Source: Clostridiales bacterium
Lineage (GTDB): Bacteria > Bacillota > Clostridia > Christensenellales > Aristaeellaceae
Direction: 5' to 3'
Assembly: GCA_017569285.1 (NCBI GenBank)
Contig: CP069419.1
Span: 1,054,001-1,118,000, forward strand
DNA length: 64,000 nucleotides
The notes beneath the pieces are model-generated. The model had not been told where the DNA came from and did no database searches. It worked only from the letters and a program-made list of their open reading frames with translations. Below, in pieces: positions 16,283 to 23,250 of this stretch (positions are counted from its first letter, which is position 1; every line of letters starts with the position of its first letter). The translations under genes were made by a program, and so were the position numbers.

Positions 16283-16585
16283 CTACAAGGAGAGAAGTAA
16301 GGGGAATAGAGAAAGATGAGTTATTATTTTATATTCCACAGTGTTTCTACGTTGTTTATGACATTGAGCATAGACTGCCTTCAAAAATCCTTTATAAACT
16401 CCCTTATAGTACCTACCCGGCGCTGCCTTCAATATCGTTTCCGACATCATTTGCAGCGTAGATACTATATTCATGTGCTGCATATCGGGAATCCCTGCAG
16501 TAACGGAAACACCGGCTCCTGTAACTGCAACGGTATAACTGCTCTCATTGATCCATGATTGCAGAGTTTTAAGCTGATCATCCAT
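16283..16585 (-). pseudogene. N-terminal fragment of a Sir2-family deacylase
   Basis: From the reverse ATG at 16585 it reads MDDQLKTLQSWINESSYTVA, then VTGAGVSVTAGIPDMQHMN. The GAGxSxxAGIPD motif is the NAD-binding signature of sirtuins. After about 65 residues the sequence (QCHKQRRNTVEYKIITHL...) is not sirtuin-like, and the catalytic histidine and zinc cysteines are missing. An ATG at 16600 overlaps the nitroreductase stop, so the two were once one operon. The right end lies next to a TTCTAAT heptamer. Confidence 0.6.
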
Positions 16586-16590
16586 ATGGA

Positions 16591-17244
16591 TCACACCCAT
16601 TCAAAGTTGTCTTTTCCCGCTCCCAGCTCAAAGTGATACTTCACAAGACCTGTATCCACACCGGTAAAGATGCCATTATCGCAGGAGATTGATACCTTGT
16701 TTTCTATTCCACTGATGGTGAATGCCTGTTTTGCCAGAGCAGTAGGCGCTAATAGAGCCGCTTCAATGCCGTCCTTGAACCACTTTGGTGCTTCTCCATC
16801 GTATGAACTGACCTGCTCTGCCGTCTTTGTCTTATGCGGAACACCCTGCGTCTGCCCGTAGCCTACAGCAATAATACCGACCGGCTTTGCACCTTCAGAT
16901 TTCTCCTGTGCCCCTTTACGGTTATAAGTACCGCCGACCCACCATGTATTCAGGCCGAGCGTCTGGGCGTAGAGCATCAGATCAGCGCCACAGTAACCGC
17001 ACAGTTCATCCGCGCCATCAGGCCCAGCCATAATAAAGAAGTTGTTAACTCCTTTTGCAAGGATCAGCTTTATCACGCCGGGAACAGCACTGCCATCATT
17101 GGTCATCAGTCTGATGGACAGACCATAACGCTTATTGTTTTCTCTTACCCGCTCATTCAGTTTTTCTACGATATTCTCCGGAATCGGTTTATCCGTGTAC
17201 TTGCGTACCATGTGCCGTTCCTTCATCGCCTGCTTCATATCCAT
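16591..17244 (-). CDS. Nitroreductase-family flavoprotein
   Basis: A 217-residue protein of the putative TM-nitroreductase type, FMN-dependent and probably NAD(P)H-using. AGGAGG fixes the start at 17244. The N-terminus MDMKQAMKERHMVRKYTDKP is the standard nitroreductase opening with the FMN-phosphate-binding R..R.Y. Later blocks are CGYCGADLMLYAQTLGLNTWWVGG and KPVGIIAVGYG, as expected. The substrate is not visible from sequence. It follows the MarR regulator by 11 bases in a MarR-nitroreductase-Sir2 operon, a common arrangement for redox- or drug-responsive reductases. It appears complete. Confidence 0.88.
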   Translation of the reverse strand: MDMKQAMKERHMVRKYTDKPIPENIVEKLNERVRENNKRYGLSIRLMTNDGSAVPGVIKLILAKGVNNFFIMAGPDGADELCGYCGADLMLYAQTLGLNTWWVGGTYNRKGAQEKSEGAKPVGIIAVGYGQTQGVPHKTKTAEQVSSYDGEAPKWFKDGIEAALLAPTALAKQAFTISGIENKVSISCDNGIFTGVDTGLVKYHFELGAGKDNFEWV

Positions 17245-17255
17245 CACAATGCCTC

Positions 17256-17678
17256 CTATGCATTGATTTCTCTGGCTCTGTTTGCCATCAGTCTTAATTG
17301 TCCGGCGAAAACCTCCACCTCGGACTCTGTCATATCCTGAGTGAGAAACCTGACCCACCTCTGCTGAAGTTCACGGATATGTGGTTCGAGTTTCTTTGAT
17401 TTGTCAGTGAGATACACACGCTTGGAGCGGCGATCTTCCTCATGCGCCTCTCTTCGGATCAGCCCCTTCTTCTCCATGCCCTGTATCGTTCGTGTGGTAG
17501 CAGCCTTATCTACTGAGATCTCCATCGACATCTCTTCCTGCGTAAGTCCATCCGCTCTATATAGCTGTGAAAGATACATCAACTCTGATGCTGTAATTTC
17601 CACCTCGGACAATTCATGGCTGAAGAATAAATTCAGTTGCCTCATCAATACGGATATGTATCTCCCCGCCTGATCCAT
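17256..17678 (-). CDS. MarR-family regulator
   Basis: The protein has 140 residues. AGGAGG is followed by ATGTTTATG; the second ATG (17678) has the better 6-base spacing. The winged helix runs over residues about 40-105 (LTQEEMSMEISVDKAATTRTIQGMEKKGLIRR, then DDRRSKR-type EEDRRSKRVYLTDKSK wing). It is first in the operon with the nitroreductase. Two identical palindromes overlie its own promoter, so autorepression is very likely. The inducer is unknown. Confidence 0.92.
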   Translation of the reverse strand: MDQAGRYISVLMRQLNLFFSHELSEVEITASELMYLSQLYRADGLTQEEMSMEISVDKAATTRTIQGMEKKGLIRREAHEEDRRSKRVYLTDKSKKLEPHIRELQQRWVRFLTQDMTESEVEVFAGQLRLMANRAREINA

Positions 17679-17702
17679 AAACATCCTCCTATTTAAAACT
17701 CG

Positions 17703-17742
17703 TTGACTTGTCAAGTATACGTCTAAAATGTTGACTTGTCAA
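17703..17742 (-). promoter_or_regulatory. marR promoter with two identical operator palindromes
   Basis: On the reverse strand TTGACA (17737-17742), a 17-base spacer and TATACT (17714-17719) form a near-perfect promoter. TTGACTTGTCAA, itself palindromic, occurs at 17703-17714 and again at 17731-17742, 28 bases apart. One site covers the -35 box and one lies just past the -10 box, ideal for repression by a MarR dimer pair. Confidence 0.8.
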
Positions 17743-17789
17743 CTATTCTGGTAAAAAATATAGCCGGGTCCATACCCGACTTCACAGGA

Positions 17790-17810
17790 GGGCTCGAACG
17801 AGCCCTTTTT
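17790..17810 (+). terminator. Intrinsic terminator without an obvious gene
   Basis: GGGCTCG (17790-17796) pairs perfectly with 17799-17805 around AA, followed by TTTTT. No forward gene precedes it, so it may end a short divergent transcript or belong to lost DNA. Confidence 0.7.
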
Positions 17811-18153
17811 GCCCGAAAAACGAGCCCTCGGTCTTACGCCGCCGCAATCCGTATCAAAGACGTAGTGCAGTTTTCCAAAAAAGTCAGGCCGGCAAGCTTC
17901 TGTTGGTATTGTTTCAGTTTCTTCGTTCTTTCTGCTGGAACAGGAATGATCTTGATTTGTGCCAGTTCAGACTTCAGATCATCCAAAAACAAAGGATCTA
18001 TACAGTGAAAAATACCTGGGATACACACAGCAGTTTAAACAGGAACATTGTATGACGGAAATGGAAAAAATGATTCTTGAAACGATTACAACACATAAAA
18101 AGTTAAGCCGGTGAAAACCTGCCGGTAAGCAGTCTCTGATACTTTGCGGCGCA
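17811..18153. other. Gene-poor stretch with coding remnants
   Basis: No complete gene is seen. A reverse frame (17834-18028) and a short forward frame ending at a TGA near 18114 (EKYLGYTQQFKQEH, TEMEKMILETITTHKKLSR) look like fragments of unidentified proteins. No ribosome-binding sites fit. Confidence 0.35.
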
Positions 18154-18825
18154 TCATCCTTTATGAGGAAAGTGCTCCATCGCTTTCCGGGCAATGATTT
18201 CATGGCCTGCTTCATTGGGATGAATCCCATCTTCACAGATCAGAGACGGATAATCCAGTTCTTCCAGCATCCAGGCTCTGACGTCTGCCAGATGGCAGCC
18301 ACATTCTGCCGCAGTATATCGTACTGCAATCGCGTATCGTTCCTGCCATCTGGAAATGCTCTCCGGATCATTCCGAAGATACTTCAGGATACGGTCAGCA
18401 TCCCGTCTCTTTGAAACCCAGCGGTAATACCGGCCTGACATGAGCGGTAACGGTGTGACAAGAACAGGATCAAGATCCCGAGCCCTGGATTCCAGGACAA
18501 ACTGCTTCAGAAGGCTCCTGAACTCAGCCAGCGGGGTTTTACCGTCATGAAAATGATCCGGATCCTGTGAAACCGCATCCCAGTCCAGATCACAGTCATT
18601 GCCACCGAATTCGATGACGCAGATGTTTCCCGGCTCAGTTCTCAGGTTTCGGAATGATTCCAGTCCTTGGTTGACCGTATATCCGTGAACTGCGTAATTG
18701 TGAATGGGATACTCGCTGCGTCTCATGAGCCGGATGCATCCTACCCTGGAAACCCTGTAATTTTCTGATTCATCCAGGACAATCCCCTGCGCAGCAGAAT
18801 CACCGAAAAGATAGATTTCGTTCAT
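18154..18825 (-). CDS. SGNH/GDSL-family hydrolase
   Basis: A 223-residue cytosolic esterase-type hydrolase without a signal peptide. Block I is LFGDSAAQG with the nucleophile serine near residue 10. Block III is VIEFGGNDCDLDW with the oxyanion asparagine. Block V is CEDGIHPNEAGHEI with the catalytic D and H. Substrates in this superfamily include acyl esters, lipids and acetylated sugars; none can be singled out. It starts at the ATG at 18825 behind GGAGAAAAG. It is divergent from the DUF1836 gene, sharing a 118-bp control region with a palindrome. Confidence 0.88.
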   Translation of the reverse strand: MNEIYLFGDSAAQGIVLDESENYRVSRVGCIRLMRRSEYPIHNYAVHGYTVNQGLESFRNLRTEPGNICVIEFGGNDCDLDWDAVSQDPDHFHDGKTPLAEFRSLLKQFVLESRARDLDPVLVTPLPLMSGRYYRWVSKRRDADRILKYLRNDPESISRWQERYAIAVRYTAAECGCHLADVRAWMLEELDYPSLICEDGIHPNEAGHEIIARKAMEHFPHKG

Positions 18826-18849
18826 TGGTTCTTTTCTCCAATATCGTTT

Positions 18850-18872
18850 AATCTGGTTACCAATACCAGATT
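18850..18872. promoter_or_regulatory. Palindromic operator in the divergent control region
   Basis: AATCTGGT (18850-18857) and ACCAGATT (18865-18872) form a perfect 8-bp inverted repeat between the two divergent starts. TATAAT-like boxes lie beside it (forward at 18880-18885; reverse TTGACA at 18891-18896 with TATAAT downstream). The likely ligand is the DUF1836 protein or another regulator, which is inferred. Confidence 0.55.
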
Positions 18873-18961
18873 ATAACGTTTATAATATTTTGTCAAGCGG
18901 CGTTGTTGATTTGTTTGTTCGTTTGTGATATCTTGGAGAAAATGGACGGAGGATGTGTTCC

Positions 18962-19414
18962 ATGACGCATGATGAAATCCTGAAACGGCTGGAAGGTTGC
19001 CGCCTTCCGGAGTGGGATGAACTTCCGGATTTCGGCCTGTATATGGATCAGCTGGTAACCTATGTGGCGAGGACTTTCCCCGGCATCAGCGGAAGGCTCG
19101 ACCTGACGTCCAGCATGATCAACAACTATGTCAAAGCCGGCCTGATCGACAAGCCGACCGGGAAAAAATACAGCCGGGAAGCGCTGGCCCAGTTGTTGAT
19201 GATCAGCCTGATGAAAGTTTCCACGCCGCTTGATGTGATGAATAAGATCCTGCATCCGGAAAGTGGAATAGAAACGAAAGAGATGTACAGTTCCTTTGTA
19301 GCTACGCAAAGACGAGTCAAAAATGAGATCATCGCAAAAGGAAACATTCCTGCTCTGGATTACGCGCTTGAATCTGCTTCACTGCAGCTTGCGCTACGTT
19401 TGCTGATGGACTGA
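18962..19414 (+). CDS. DUF1836 protein (MerR-like helix-turn-helix)
   Basis: The protein has 150 residues. GGAGG at 18948-18952 suits the ATG at 18962 better than the adjoining ATG at 18953. The protein carries LTSSMINNYVKAGLIDKPTGKKYSREALAQLLMI, a winged helix of the MerR-like type that defines DUF1836. Members are putative transcription factors of Firmicutes with unknown targets. Its neighbour across the palindrome, the SGNH hydrolase, is the most likely target. It appears complete. Confidence 0.85.
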   Translation: MTHDEILKRLEGCRLPEWDELPDFGLYMDQLVTYVARTFPGISGRLDLTSSMINNYVKAGLIDKPTGKKYSREALAQLLMISLMKVSTPLDVMNKILHPESGIETKEMYSSFVATQRRVKNEIIAKGNIPALDYALESASLQLALRLLMD

Positions 19415-19526
19415 TCAAAGGATCGAATAACTGGATGAGATGAAATTGCATGCTATACTGCTGTGTATATCAGGGATGAAAAACACAATTTGCTGTGGTT
19501 GTTCAAGAAAAGAACATACATTTTCG

Positions 19527-19552
19527 TCCTATCGCCAAGATTGGCGGTAGGA
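19527..19552. repeat. Hairpin repeat, copy 2
   Basis: TCCTATCGCCAA (19527-19538) pairs with TTGGCGGTAGGA (19541-19552). It matches the 16150-16178 hairpin in arm sequence and orientation, including the trailing TGA. Confidence 0.55.
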
Positions 19553-19555
19553 TGA

Positions 19556-19662
19556 ATTAGAACAGGTTGTAATCCTGTTTTGTAGCCAAAAATTCTAATA
19601 AAGGCGGTCGGTGACGCGGCGCGCCACCCGCCAAAATTAGAAAGTTCTAATCGCGTTCTAAT
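19556..19662. repeat. Cluster of TTCTAAT heptamers before fragment B
   Basis: ATTAGAA lies at 19556 and 19636, and TTCTAAT at 19593, 19645 and 19656. The cluster faces the tRNA-end copy at 19801 from the left, as the cluster at 15284-15375 faces copy A from the right. Both clusters are therefore internal to the segment between the two copies. Confidence 0.55.
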
Positions 19663-19800
19663 TTTGGGGTGGAATTTGACGGATTTCGAGGGATTTTGAG
19701 AGAGCTTCGCGGAATTTTCAATCGGCTGCATTCCTTAGAAATCAAGCCTTCCGGGATGTTGACAGACTTCGGCGGAACTTCGCGGCATACCGCCTTTTTG

Positions 19801-19883
19801 GTCTCCTAAGCGACAGGCCGTGGGTTCGAATCCCGCCGGGATCACCAAAAATACGGAAGCCCTTCATGGGTTTCCGTATTTTT
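19801..19883 (+). other. tRNA 3'-end fragment B with CCA and terminator
   Basis: The 40-base core differs from copy A at one base and is followed by ATCACCA, giving an acceptor strand CGGGATC, discriminator A and encoded CCA. Then comes a strong terminator (AATACGGAA at 19850-19858, complement at 19872-19880, T-run). No GATCCCG 5' acceptor strand is found upstream, so the 5' half of the tRNA is missing. This looks like the original 3' end of a tRNA-Arg(CCT) gene displaced by integration. Confidence 0.65.
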
Positions 19884-19892
19884 GTTATTCTC

Positions 19893-20163
19893 ATGGGGAT
19901 TCGGACACACGGCCGCAGGCCGGGGGCGAACGAGAGAAGCGTCAGCCCGGTGGGCTGTCCGCGAAGCGGAAGCGACTCGAGTTCGTTAGCGCGAAAGGGA
20001 GTATGAAGCCCGCTCCAAGGGCTTCATACGACCATTGAGCGAACGGGAAAGGCACTGACGACCGCCGGTGGCGGAAATTTCGTCAGCGCCTTTCTCAACC
20101 GAAACAAGCGAGCTGCCCAGTGGGCAGTCGCGCCGATTGAGGTTGCGGGGCTTCGAATCCCGC
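19893..20163. other. Hairpin-rich non-coding stretch between tRNA-end copies
   Basis: At least seven helices occur in about 240 bases: 19910-19922, 19944-19956, 19958-19970, a perfect 11-bp stem 20001-20011/20019-20029, an enclosing helix 19981-19987/20038-20044, a long stem 20048-20060/20081-20093 with an inner CCGCC/GGCGG, and 20113-20127. It starts with GGATTCGGA and ends with TTCGAATCC, an inverted pair of T-arm-like ends. No convincing ORF is present. It could be a structured RNA or a palindromic mobile element. Confidence 0.5.
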
Positions 20164-20269
20164 CGGGTGTGCGGAAGATCCGTCAGGAGCAACAAATCAT
20201 TGAAAACCTGACGGATTTTTCTTTTCCCCATTCTAATTACATTTTTCGACGATTAGCCAATTTCTAATA
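20152..20269 (+). repeat. Partial copy C of the tRNA-end/terminator/heptamer unit
   Basis: These 118 bases match 15205-15322 at 113 positions: T-arm 3' half, terminator (ATCCGTCAGG 20178-20187, CCTGACGGAT 20207-20216, T-run), then TTCTAAT at 20231 and 20262. In this copy the terminator stem is perfect, where copy A has a wobble. A duplication left by serial integration is likely. Confidence 0.7.
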
Positions 20270-20299
20270 GTCTGATTCATAAGCAGACTGCAGACTTTT

Positions 20300-21193
20300 C
20301 TATTTTCCGAACGCAGCCATCATCTTCTCCAGCAGCATCTCAGCAGGCTTGGAAAACACGTGATACTTCTTCCAGATGACGACGATGCCCGCCTCCAGCG
20401 GTGGATCGAAGGGACGGAAGCAGAGGTCGGAAGTTTCCGTAGTGTTGACGACCTGATCTAGGCCTACTGCGCAGCCGATGCCGGACTTGACCATCAGCGC
20501 GCCGTTGTACATCAGGCTGTAACCTGCCACGATGTCCAGTGATTCGTAGCTATTCCCAAACCAGTCAAGGTAATCATTGCCAATTTTTTGCGATGCCATA
20601 TCCTGACGGGACATGATCAGCGGAATACCAATGAGGTCTTCTCTCCGGATGCGGTCCTTCTGCGCCAACGGATGATCCCGCCGCAGGATCAGACCCCAGG
20701 TGTCTTTGGAGGGAAGGCGAAAGCTGCTGTAGCGAGACACATCCACCGGTTCCACCAGAACGCCGAAGTCCAGCAGGCCTTTTTCCAGCCGTTCCATTAC
20801 GTCCTCAGCGTTGCCACTGTAAATTTGATAATGGATGCCGGGATAATCCTCCCTGATCTGCGCCATCAGGTCAGTCACCTTTTTCAGAGCAAAGGTTTCT
20901 CCACTGCCAATGAAAACGTCCCCGGCCACGGCGCTGCCCATGGAGAAAAACTCTGCTTTCGTCCGTTCGGCCATCTCAAGGATCTCCTCAGTCCGTTTGC
21001 GCAGCAACATCCCTTCCGGCGTCAGCACCATGGAACGGGTCGTGCGGATAAACAGCTTTTGACCCAGTTCCTCTTCCAGCTCCTGGATTTGCCGGGACAT
21101 GGTGGGCTGGGTCACATGGAGCACTTCACTGGCTCCGGTCAGTCCGCCCTCCCGTGCTACCGTCAGAAAATAATTGAGTACCCGAAGTTCCAT
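20300..21193 (-). CDS. LysR-family regulator of the divergent redox operon
   Basis: The protein has 297 residues from the ATG at 21193, chosen for its 7-base spacing after GGAGG. Residues 1-60 are the LysR winged helix (MELRVLNYFLTVAREGGLTG, then TQPTMSRQIQELEEELG). Residues about 90-295 form the two-lobed effector domain. It is divergent from the exported flavodoxin operon at 21386-25886, which it most probably activates. LysR proteins beside such flavodoxin/cyclophilin-like/iron-ADH sets are frequent in Clostridia. The effector is unknown. Confidence 0.93.
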   Translation of the reverse strand: MELRVLNYFLTVAREGGLTGASEVLHVTQPTMSRQIQELEEELGQKLFIRTTRSMVLTPEGMLLRKRTEEILEMAERTKAEFFSMGSAVAGDVFIGSGETFALKKVTDLMAQIREDYPGIHYQIYSGNAEDVMERLEKGLLDFGVLVEPVDVSRYSSFRLPSKDTWGLILRRDHPLAQKDRIRREDLIGIPLIMSRQDMASQKIGNDYLDWFGNSYESLDIVAGYSLMYNGALMVKSGIGCAVGLDQVVNTTETSDLCFRPFDPPLEAGIVVIWKKYHVFSKPAEMLLEKMMAAFGK

Positions 21194-21385
21194 ATACATC
21201 CCTCCCATACCATGATGCCAGCCGTCCCCGCTGTTTGTGGCCCGGCTGGACGAATCATTGGCTTTTAGCTAATTTGCCACCATTATACAGCATTTATTAT
21301 TGCCTGAAAAGCAAAAGTTGCTTTGTCTTTTAAGTATTTGCTATTTTAAATGGTGAACTTTACAATATGATCGGGAGGTGAAAAT

Positions 21386-21616
21386 ATGATTGCTATGACT
21401 GCAGAGCAGGTTCATGAATGCCTGGCGGATGCGGGCTGTGACGAAGAACTGATCAAACAGTTCGAAACATGTCAGGGCTCCGGGCGTCAGAAGGAACAGC
21501 TGCGGCTGCTTGGGGATTGTCGCCGCCTCCTGCTGGAAAGAATACACGCGGAACAGAAGAAATTGGATCTGCTGGATTATCTGATCTGGAACGTGAAAAC
21601 AAAAGCTTCTTTGTAG
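21386..21616 (+). CDS. Small conserved-looking protein at the head of the redox operon
   Basis: The protein has 76 residues. GGGAGGTGAAAAT precedes the ATG. It begins MIAMTAEQVHECLADAGCDE and continues ELIKQFETCQGSGRQKEQLRLLGDCRRLLLERIHAEQKKLDLLDYLIW. The helical, cysteine-containing body resembles the small companion protein often found between LysR regulators and flavodoxin genes. It is 13 bases from the flavodoxin. A cofactor or redox-sensing role is possible but not shown. Confidence 0.7.
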   Translation: MIAMTAEQVHECLADAGCDEELIKQFETCQGSGRQKEQLRLLGDCRRLLLERIHAEQKKLDLLDYLIWNVKTKASL

Positions 21617-21629
21617 AGGAGGGAAAGCA

Positions 21630-22337
21630 GTGAAAAGATGGATTCTCGTTCTGCTGGCAGCGATGATGACCTTGCTCCAGACAGGCGCATTCGCGGAAAG
21701 CGATGATGAGATCAGGAACTACACCCGATACACGGATTATACCCCGCAGGCTGCGGAACCTGTCGGCCTGATTCCCGGAGAGGATCACAGGATATTGGTC
21801 GTCTGGTTTTCCCGTGTGGGCAATACGATGTTTGATCCGGACGTGGACGTGGTATCAAGCGCCACCCTGAACCGGGGTGAAGGCGGCGAATTGGTCGGCA
21901 ATGCCCAGATGATCGCCGGCTGGATCGCCGAGGAGACCAAAGCGGATGTATTCCAAATCCAGACCGCCTACACTTACCCCTCTGATTATTATCAAACCGT
22001 GCAGGTAGGCGAAGGCCAGGATATCGACTTTGTGGATTTGACGCTTGCGACTCACTTGGAGGATGTCAGAAGCTATGACACTGTGTGGCTGGTAGCCCCG
22101 ATCTGGCACTACACCGTATGTACCCCTCTGCGGACTTTCCTGGAGGAGACCGATCTCTCCGGCAAAACGGTTTATGTCATGACCACCCACTGCGGCAGCC
22201 GCTTTGCAGACTCCGTGGAAAAAATACAGCTGATGCAGCCAAACGCCACCGTGATCCGTGGCGTGGCGGTTTCCGGATATTGTCCGAGTGATTCTGAAAA
22301 TGAAGTGAGAGAATTTGTGCAAAGCACGATGAAATAA
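21630..22337 (+). CDS. Exported flavodoxin-like protein
   Basis: The protein has 235 residues from a GTG behind GAGGAGG. The signal peptide MKRWILVLLAAMMTLLQTGAFAES is followed by a flavodoxin_4 domain: ILVVWFSRVGNTMF in the first strand and FMN-phosphate loop region, APIWHYTVCTPLRTFLEETDLSGKTVYVMTTHCGS, and VIRGVAVSG. The N-terminal FMN loop (SRVGNT) fits. Most flavodoxins are cytosolic; the signal peptide implies that it works outside the membrane, perhaps passing electrons to exported proteins. It is co-transcribed with the cyclophilin-like protein and the oxidoreductases that follow. Confidence 0.85.
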   Translation: MKRWILVLLAAMMTLLQTGAFAESDDEIRNYTRYTDYTPQAAEPVGLIPGEDHRILVVWFSRVGNTMFDPDVDVVSSATLNRGEGGELVGNAQMIAGWIAEETKADVFQIQTAYTYPSDYYQTVQVGEGQDIDFVDLTLATHLEDVRSYDTVWLVAPIWHYTVCTPLRTFLEETDLSGKTVYVMTTHCGSRFADSVEKIQLMQPNATVIRGVAVSGYCPSDSENEVREFVQSTMK

Positions 22338-22353
22338 GAAGGAGGATCTGATA

Positions 22354-23229
22354 ATGAAACGTACTATGATGATGATTCTGGCGATCCTGATGATGCTGTC
22401 TGTGTGCATGACCACTTCTGCTGAAAGTGGAAAGCGTGTGGCAAAGGATGGCGCGCAGATGCAGACCGACGATCCCATCATGCCGACCCGCCTGCCGCCG
22501 GAAAACGGCACGAAGATCCTGCTGCACTTCGGCGAAACCGTGATCCCCGGGATGCTGAACGACAGCGAAACAGCTCAGGCTCTGATTGCCAAGCTGCCCT
22601 ATACCCAGCACATGAGCCGCTATTCCCATGACTTCTGCGGCGTGACCGAGGATCTGCCCTACAATGAAGAAGAGCATTACGGCTGGCTGAACGGCGATAT
22701 CGACTACGCCACCGACGCGCCTTACTTTACGATCCTGTTTGAGGATCAGGACGAATCTGAAATCTACGGCAGCCAGGTGAACATCGGCGTGATCACCTGC
22801 CCGCTGGCGGACATCGCGGCTCTGAATGGCAGCTATGACGTGCTGATTGAGTTGGACGAAAGCGAAGAGGAGGAAGCATCCGTGATGCAGATGAAGATCA
22901 ACGATACTCCGGTCACCGTGGCCTGGGAAGACAACGAATCCGTTTCCGCGCTGAAGGAACTGGCAGCGAACGACCTGACCATTCAGATGTCCATGTACGG
23001 CGGTTTTGAGCAGGTCGGCTCCATCGGTCAGCGCCTGCCCAGCAGTGATGTACAGACCAGCACTTCTTCCGGAGACATCGTGCTGTATTCCAGCAATCAG
23101 CTGGTGGTGTTCTACGGGAGCAATTCCTGGGCCTATACCCGGCTGGGACACATCACTGACAAGACCTCCGATGAAATGCGGATGCTCCTGAGCAACGGCG
23201 ATGTGACGATCACACTTTCCATGAAATGA
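22354..23229 (+). CDS. Exported protein with two cyclophilin-like domains
   Basis: The protein has 291 residues. GAAGGAGG precedes the ATG. The signal peptide MKRTMMMILAILMMLSVCMTTSAES is followed by two copies of the bacterial cyclophilin-like fold. The first is at residues about 48-150 (KILLHFGETVIPGMLNDSETA, GVTEDLPYNEEEHYGW, NGDIDYATDAPYFTILF). The second is at about 180-290 (MKINDTPVTVAWEDNESVSALKEL, RLPSSDVQTSTSSGDIVLYSSNQLVVFYG, TRLGHI). Members are thought to be protein-folding or ligand-binding modules without established activity. It is paired with an exported flavodoxin, suggesting an extracytoplasmic redox system. Confidence 0.82.
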   Translation: MKRTMMMILAILMMLSVCMTTSAESGKRVAKDGAQMQTDDPIMPTRLPPENGTKILLHFGETVIPGMLNDSETAQALIAKLPYTQHMSRYSHDFCGVTEDLPYNEEEHYGWLNGDIDYATDAPYFTILFEDQDESEIYGSQVNIGVITCPLADIAALNGSYDVLIELDESEEEEASVMQMKINDTPVTVAWEDNESVSALKELAANDLTIQMSMYGGFEQVGSIGQRLPSSDVQTSTSSGDIVLYSSNQLVVFYGSNSWAYTRLGHITDKTSDEMRMLLSNGDVTITLSMK

Positions 23230-23250
23230 TGATTGAAGGAGGAACACAGC

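Noticed and set aside
19893-20163. CRISPR array or integron attC array
   Set aside because: The hairpins differ from each other in sequence and spacing, there are no regular spacers, and no cas or integron integrase genes are nearby.
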